Source: Luteolibacter sp. SL250
GTDB lineage: Bacteria > Verrucomicrobiota > Verrucomicrobiia > Verrucomicrobiales > Akkermansiaceae
Direction of reading: 5' to 3'
DNA length: 64,000 bases
Assembly (NCBI RefSeq): GCF_026625605.1
Contig: NZ_CP113054.1
Location: 1,984,001-2,048,000, forward strand
Below the pieces are notes generated by a model. It had not been told where the DNA came from. It did not search any database and was given only the letters and a program-made list of their open reading frames with translations. The translations under genes were made by a program, and so were the position numbers. Shown one piece after another: positions 60,597 to 64,000 of the stretch. Within the stretch, counting starts at the first letter, position 1, and each line of letters starts with the position of its first letter.

Positions 60597-62726
60597 TCAG
60601 AGCGTCACGTTGACCTTCGCGGAGGTCGCGTTGCCGGCCGGGTCAACGGCGAGCACCAGGACATCCACCGAGGTGGCGTTCGCGAGGAACACGTTGGCGG
60701 CGGCGTCTCCGGGCAGGACGGCGGTCCAGGTGTTGCCTTCGACAACCGCGGACACCAGCTGGCCGGCGAGGCTCACCTCCAGGCGGTCGATGCCGTTGGC
60801 ATCGGCCACCGTGCCGGAGAGGATCATCGTGTTGTTCCGTCCGTAGGTGGCGGTGGTGGAGGCGGTCAGGACCGGAGCCTTGAAGTCACGCACATAGGGC
60901 TTCTTCGCCTGGCGCTTGTAGTCGAACACCTCGCCGGAGATCGGCGGTGCGAGCGGCGGGGAGTAGCGGTGCTTCGTGACGGACTCATACGCCTTCGCGA
61001 TGGCCAGGACCTTCACGTCGTCGAACAGACGGCCGGTGATGTCCATGGTCAGCGGCTCGTCGCCCTCAGGCAGCGTGGAGGTCGCGGACTGGGTCAGCTT
61101 GCCGATGGGCACGGTGACGGACGGCAGGTGCATGAAGTTGACCAGGTCACGGCCGATGATCGAGCCGCTGGTGCGCGACTTGTTCGGCCACATCGGCCAA
61201 ACCACGGCGTCGAGCCCGGTGGAGTCCAGCCAGCCTTCGAAGGCGTTCTTCTGGAGCTTCCGAGCCTCGTAGTGCTCGCGGCCGGGGGCGGAGTCGAAGG
61301 AGATCGCCTCGCCGGGACCGTAAGTGCCGGTCTGCCCGTTGAGGAGATACATCATCGCCCGGCGGGTGGAGCTGATGTTGGACGTCAGGGCGGCGGTGGC
61401 GAGCACGGCTTCCGCGTTCTGGCTGTAGGTGTAGTCGGGACGGCTGATGGCCGCTTCGATCACGCTGCGGTAGACGTAGGAGGCGACGTGGTTGCTGTAG
61501 GCGCCGTTCAGCGCCAGCGTCGGGGCACCTTCACCCAGCGGGTAGGTGGTGCTGACCGCGGGCGGCATGTAGACGAAGTCGATCGATGCACCGGCGGCGC
61601 GCATGTCCACCATCATCTGGTCGATGAGGGCCTTGGTGGCCGGAGTGGTGGTCTGGACCGTGGTGGTGTTCGAGGTCGCGCCCATCCCCGGGTTCGGGTG
61701 CGGGAGTCCGACGTAGGTGCCGATGACGCCGATCTTTTTTCCGGCGAGCGTGGCGGTCTTCACCGCGGCGGTGTAGCCGGTCTCAGGCAGCTTGCGGCGG
61801 TCCTCGAGGATCGGCAGGATCGGCGCCCATGGGTCGGCCGGATCTTTCACGCCCACCACGTCACGGACGATGGCGTTGTCCAGGGCGCTGCGGGTCATCG
61901 GCCCGATGACGTCGCGCTCCGGGACGAGCGGGATGATCTTGTTCACGGAAATGGAGCCGCCGCTGACCTTGTAGGCCACCAGGCCGCTGCGGTCGCCCGG
62001 GTTGCGGATGGAACCACCCGTCTCACCACCGAAGGTGAAATTCGTGAGATAGGCGCCGGACGAAACACCGGAACCACCGGAGGAACCACCGGGAAGCGCA
62101 CCCTGCAGATAGGCGCTGCGCACCGAACCGGCGATCTGGGAGGTGGAGTTGGTCGCGGAGCTGGCCCAACTGTCCATGTTCGCATGGCCCATGACCACCG
62201 CGCCGGCCTGGCGCAGCTTCTCGACGCACCAGGCGTCGCCGTTGGAAATGACGTTCCGCCAGGCGGTCACACCGCCGGAGAGCGGCATGTCACGGATCGG
62301 GATGGAGCCCTTCACCAGGAACGGGATGCCATGGAGAGGTCCGAGGACGATCCCCTGCTTCCGCAGGCGGTCCGCCTGGGCCGCGTCCTCCAGCACGTCC
62401 GGGTTCAGGAAGAGCACGGAGTTCAGCGGGGCCACCGGGGAGATGGTGCTGGACTCGTTGTAGGCCTGCATCCGGCGCAGGTAGAGGTTCACCAGCTCCA
62501 CGGAGGTTAGGGAACCTTCCTTCATCGCGGTCTGGATGTCCTCGATGGTCGCGTTCTCAAGCTGGAACATGACCACGTCTTCGACCGGCGCATCCGAGGA
62601 CGGGGTGGTGGTGGGTGCCGCTTCACCCGTCGTCCGGCGGGCTTCAACTTGGGGAATGAGGGCAAGGCTGGCGAGACCTGCCATCAGCATGGGGCCGGAG
62701 CCCGGGAGTAGTTTCTTGATCTGCAT
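60597..62726 (-). CDS. exported amidase-signature enzyme with C-terminal Ig-like domain
   Basis: 709-residue exported amidase (hydrolysis of amide bonds). Start ATG 62726, signal peptide LMAGLASLALIPQVEA. The amidase signature is complete: Lys139 in FLVKGSIPIRDMP, the cis-Ser in LPGGSSGGSG (about 214) and the nucleophile Ser in FGGETGGSIRNPG (about 239), with a family-type LPSVTVPIGKL block. The C-terminal 100 residues are a secreted-type Ig/Big-like domain (MILSGTVADANGIDRLEVSL, DVLVLAVDPAGNATSAKVN). The substrate is not predictable. The leader is long and AT-rich, with two overlapping hairpins. Confidence 0.92.
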   Translation of the reverse strand: MQIKKLLPGSGPMLMAGLASLALIPQVEARRTTGEAAPTTTPSSDAPVEDVVMFQLENATIEDIQTAMKEGSLTSVELVNLYLRRMQAYNESSTISPVAPLNSVLFLNPDVLEDAAQADRLRKQGIVLGPLHGIPFLVKGSIPIRDMPLSGGVTAWRNVISNGDAWCVEKLRQAGAVVMGHANMDSWASSATNSTSQIAGSVRSAYLQGALPGGSSGGSGVSSGAYLTNFTFGGETGGSIRNPGDRSGLVAYKVSGGSISVNKIIPLVPERDVIGPMTRSALDNAIVRDVVGVKDPADPWAPILPILEDRRKLPETGYTAAVKTATLAGKKIGVIGTYVGLPHPNPGMGATSNTTTVQTTTPATKALIDQMMVDMRAAGASIDFVYMPPAVSTTYPLGEGAPTLALNGAYSNHVASYVYRSVIEAAISRPDYTYSQNAEAVLATAALTSNISSTRRAMMYLLNGQTGTYGPGEAISFDSAPGREHYEARKLQKNAFEGWLDSTGLDAVVWPMWPNKSRTSGSIIGRDLVNFMHLPSVTVPIGKLTQSATSTLPEGDEPLTMDITGRLFDDVKVLAIAKAYESVTKHRYSPPLAPPISGEVFDYKRQAKKPYVRDFKAPVLTASTTATYGRNNTMILSGTVADANGIDRLEVSLAGQLVSAVVEGNTWTAVLPGDAAANVFLANATSVDVLVLAVDPAGNATSAKVNVTL

Positions 62727-63469
62727 GGTAGTTGGTTTGTGGAGGCCCGGAGTGGCCTCTCCGTCAGTGACGGAAAGCCCGACCGGTTCGCCCGCAGCCC
62801 TTTGCATGCGTCATGCCATTCAACAGGGTTGAATGATGTGACATTGTGAATAGTTGTAACTGACTCTATTTTGATGATTTTTCCAAACCGCCGCAATTTC
62901 AATAGTGAAAAAAGACCGGAAAACGTACAAATGAATCGCTTCCAAAGGCATCGGTCTTCATACGCTACGAAGCGTGTGTTTGAATCTGTTGTTGTAACCC
63001 ATTGCCTATCAAATATGAAACATTATTGATTGGGTGCGCAGACAGATTTCGTGCCGAAGTCAAAAATTACGTATTTTTGCGTAGTAGTCGAAAAAAGTCG
63101 CAATTCGCTGATTTTGTGAAAATTGCAACAATGTTTGAAGCCATGAGGGGCCTTCATTTCCCGTTTGGAGACAAATTCAGCCCGATTCATGAATGCCCCG
63201 GATTGCCTGATCGCCTGCAAGAACCGGTCTCAACGTGAATTTGGAGGTAGTTGGGTCAAAAAATGGTGAAAATGAACTCATCCGGGCAGGCTCACCCGTC
63301 GTCTGGAGGGGGCCGGTCACTGTTGATCGGGCGGCAAAAGCTCGCCGAAGCCGATCAGGAGGTGAGGAAAGCCGCAGGAATGCCATCGTCACGCACCGGA
63401 GATGCGGGCGGCTGCAGGACGGCACGGGCCATCCGATGAAGTGACGCGGAGACCTTGGTCCGTAGGGCG
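62727..63469. promoter_or_regulatory. long AT-rich upstream region of the amidase gene
   Basis: 743 bp without a convincing gene. 62800-63230 is clearly richer in A/T than the neighbouring coding DNA. A perfect 8-bp inverted repeat CATTCAAC-AGG-GTTGAATG (62817-62835) could be an operator. Nearer the start, GGCCTCTCCGT (62754-62764) pairs with ACGGAAAGCCC (62770-62780). An alternative hairpin, GAGGCC-ACTCCG-GGCCTC as transcribed, uses the same GAGGCC, so the two cannot form together. From 63240 the DNA is GC-rich but uninformative. Confidence 0.5.
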
Positions 63470-64000
63470 TCACACCCCGCGCAGCGCGGTGGTGGCGTCC
63501 GCGAAGGAATGTTCCTTCACGCCGGCCTTCGCCAGCATGGACAGCCAGAGCGAGCAGAGCGGGGTCCCGGAGTCGAACTCCAGGTGGCGGCCGGTCTTGA
63601 TCTGGTTGCCGCCTTTTCCGGCCAGCACCACGGGCACGTTCTTCGGGTCGTGCGCGTTGCCGTCACGGATGGGTGAGCCGAACACGACCATGGAGTTGTC
63701 CAGCAGGTTGCCGTCGCCTTCCTTGATCTGCTTCATGCGGTCCAGCATGTAGGCGTATTGCTCGATGTGCCAGCGGTTGATCCGCTCGTACTGGTCGAGC
63801 TTCGCCGCATCGTTCGAGTGGTGGGAAAGGTCGTGGTGGCCTCCGTTCACACCATCGACGAAGGAGAAGTTCCGGCCGGTCACGTCGTTGCCGAACATGA
63901 AGGTGGAGACCCGGGTGCTGTCCGACCAGAAGCCGAGCACGATGAGATCCAGCATGATGCGGGAATGTTCGCCGTGGTCGAAGCGCGGCAGCGAGTGCAG
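63470..64000 (-). CDS. C-terminal part of a DUF1552 domain protein (runs off right edge)
   Basis: At least 176 residues in a frame that continues to the window edge. Recognisable DUF1552 blocks are FMFGNDVTGRNFSFVDGVNG, HHDLSHHSNDAAKLDQYER, NLLDNSMVVFGSPIRDGNAH, and DPKNVPVVLAGKGGNQIKTG then RHLEF. DUF1552 proteins are Tat-exported, of unknown activity, and usually paired with DUF1592 or PSD-type genes. The stop at 63470 is followed by the AT-rich region. Confidence 0.9.
   Translation of the reverse strand: MHSLPRFDHGEHSRIMLDLIVLGFWSDSTRVSTFMFGNDVTGRNFSFVDGVNGGHHDLSHHSNDAAKLDQYERINRWHIEQYAYMLDRMKQIKEGDGNLLDNSMVVFGSPIRDGNAHDPKNVPVVLAGKGGNQIKTGRHLEFDSGTPLCSLWLSMLAKAGVKEHSFADATTALRGV

Noticed and set aside
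63002-63238. A 78-residue plus-strand frame in the AT-rich island
   Set aside because: TTG start, no ribosome binding site, ordinary for AT-rich non-coding DNA.

Overview
This 64 kb window is GC-rich chromosomal DNA that most likely comes from a member of the Verrucomicrobiota (Verrucomicrobiaceae/Luteolibacter-like, inferred). Supporting features are four PEP-CTERM-type secreted proteins, a protein of the Verru_Chthon cassette A type, a planctomycete/verrucomicrobial PSD1 (cytochrome c-DUF1549-DUF1553) gene next to a Tat-exported DUF1501 gene, a DUF1552 gene, three S1-type sulfatases, a CotH/lamin-tail protein and an RNase HIII. Housekeeping genes (gpsA, yicC, mnmA, rnhC, an HU/IHF gene, pyrD, a SigA-type sigma factor, folK, one tRNA-Glu) are scattered between long secreted proteins, so this is core chromosome with a large exported proteome rather than a plasmid or prophage. 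Long open frames antisense to real genes are common because of the GC content and were discounted.

Layout. 1-9.5 kb: the start of a secreted protein running off the left edge, a multi-TM sensor kinase/LuxR regulator pair, a small protein, gpsA, and a 1516-residue CotH/lamin-tail protein. 9.5-14.5 kb: a minus-strand polysaccharide cluster (two glycosyltransferases around an O-antigen ligase/polymerase-like membrane protein) followed by yicC. 14.6-20 kb: PEP-CTERM proteins, mnmA and an unknown exported protein. 20-24 kb: a zinc-ribbon protein, tRNA-Glu, a GNAT gene, a small membrane protein, an RlpA-like lipoprotein, HU and RNase HIII. 24-27.2 kb: a ThuA-like protein and a sialate O-acetylesterase. 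27.6-39.8 kb: a small membrane protein, then a tight five-gene plus-strand operon (LamG protein, giant pseudopilin-like Verru_Chthon A, small secreted protein, PSD1, DUF1501). 39.8-41.0 kb: a complete IS3-family element. 41.5-54.7 kb: three sulfatases, a GH5 glycosidase, an HtrA-like protease, pyrD, the sigma factor and folK. 54.8-64 kb: a WD/TPR-like lipoprotein, a PEP-CTERM protein with a helical-repeat membrane protein, an exported amidase and a partial DUF1552 protein.

How the parts may fit. Sulfatases, GH5, sialate esterase and ThuA-type proteins fit extracellular use of sulfated or acetylated polysaccharides. The glycosyltransferase cluster and PEP-CTERM proteins fit exopolysaccharide synthesis with exosortase-sorted surface proteins, although no exosortase is in the window.

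The most interesting structures are: (i) the five-gene operon at 28112-39760, in which a GspK-like pseudopilin appears to be coupled to a LamG protein, a c-type cytochrome/DUF1549/DUF1553 protein and a Tat substrate; and (ii) a BIME-like intergenic repeat family whose hairpins keep a CTCC loop while their stems covary, that often abuts stop codons, and one copy of which carries the IS3-family element exactly in its hairpin loop with the loop duplicated as target site.
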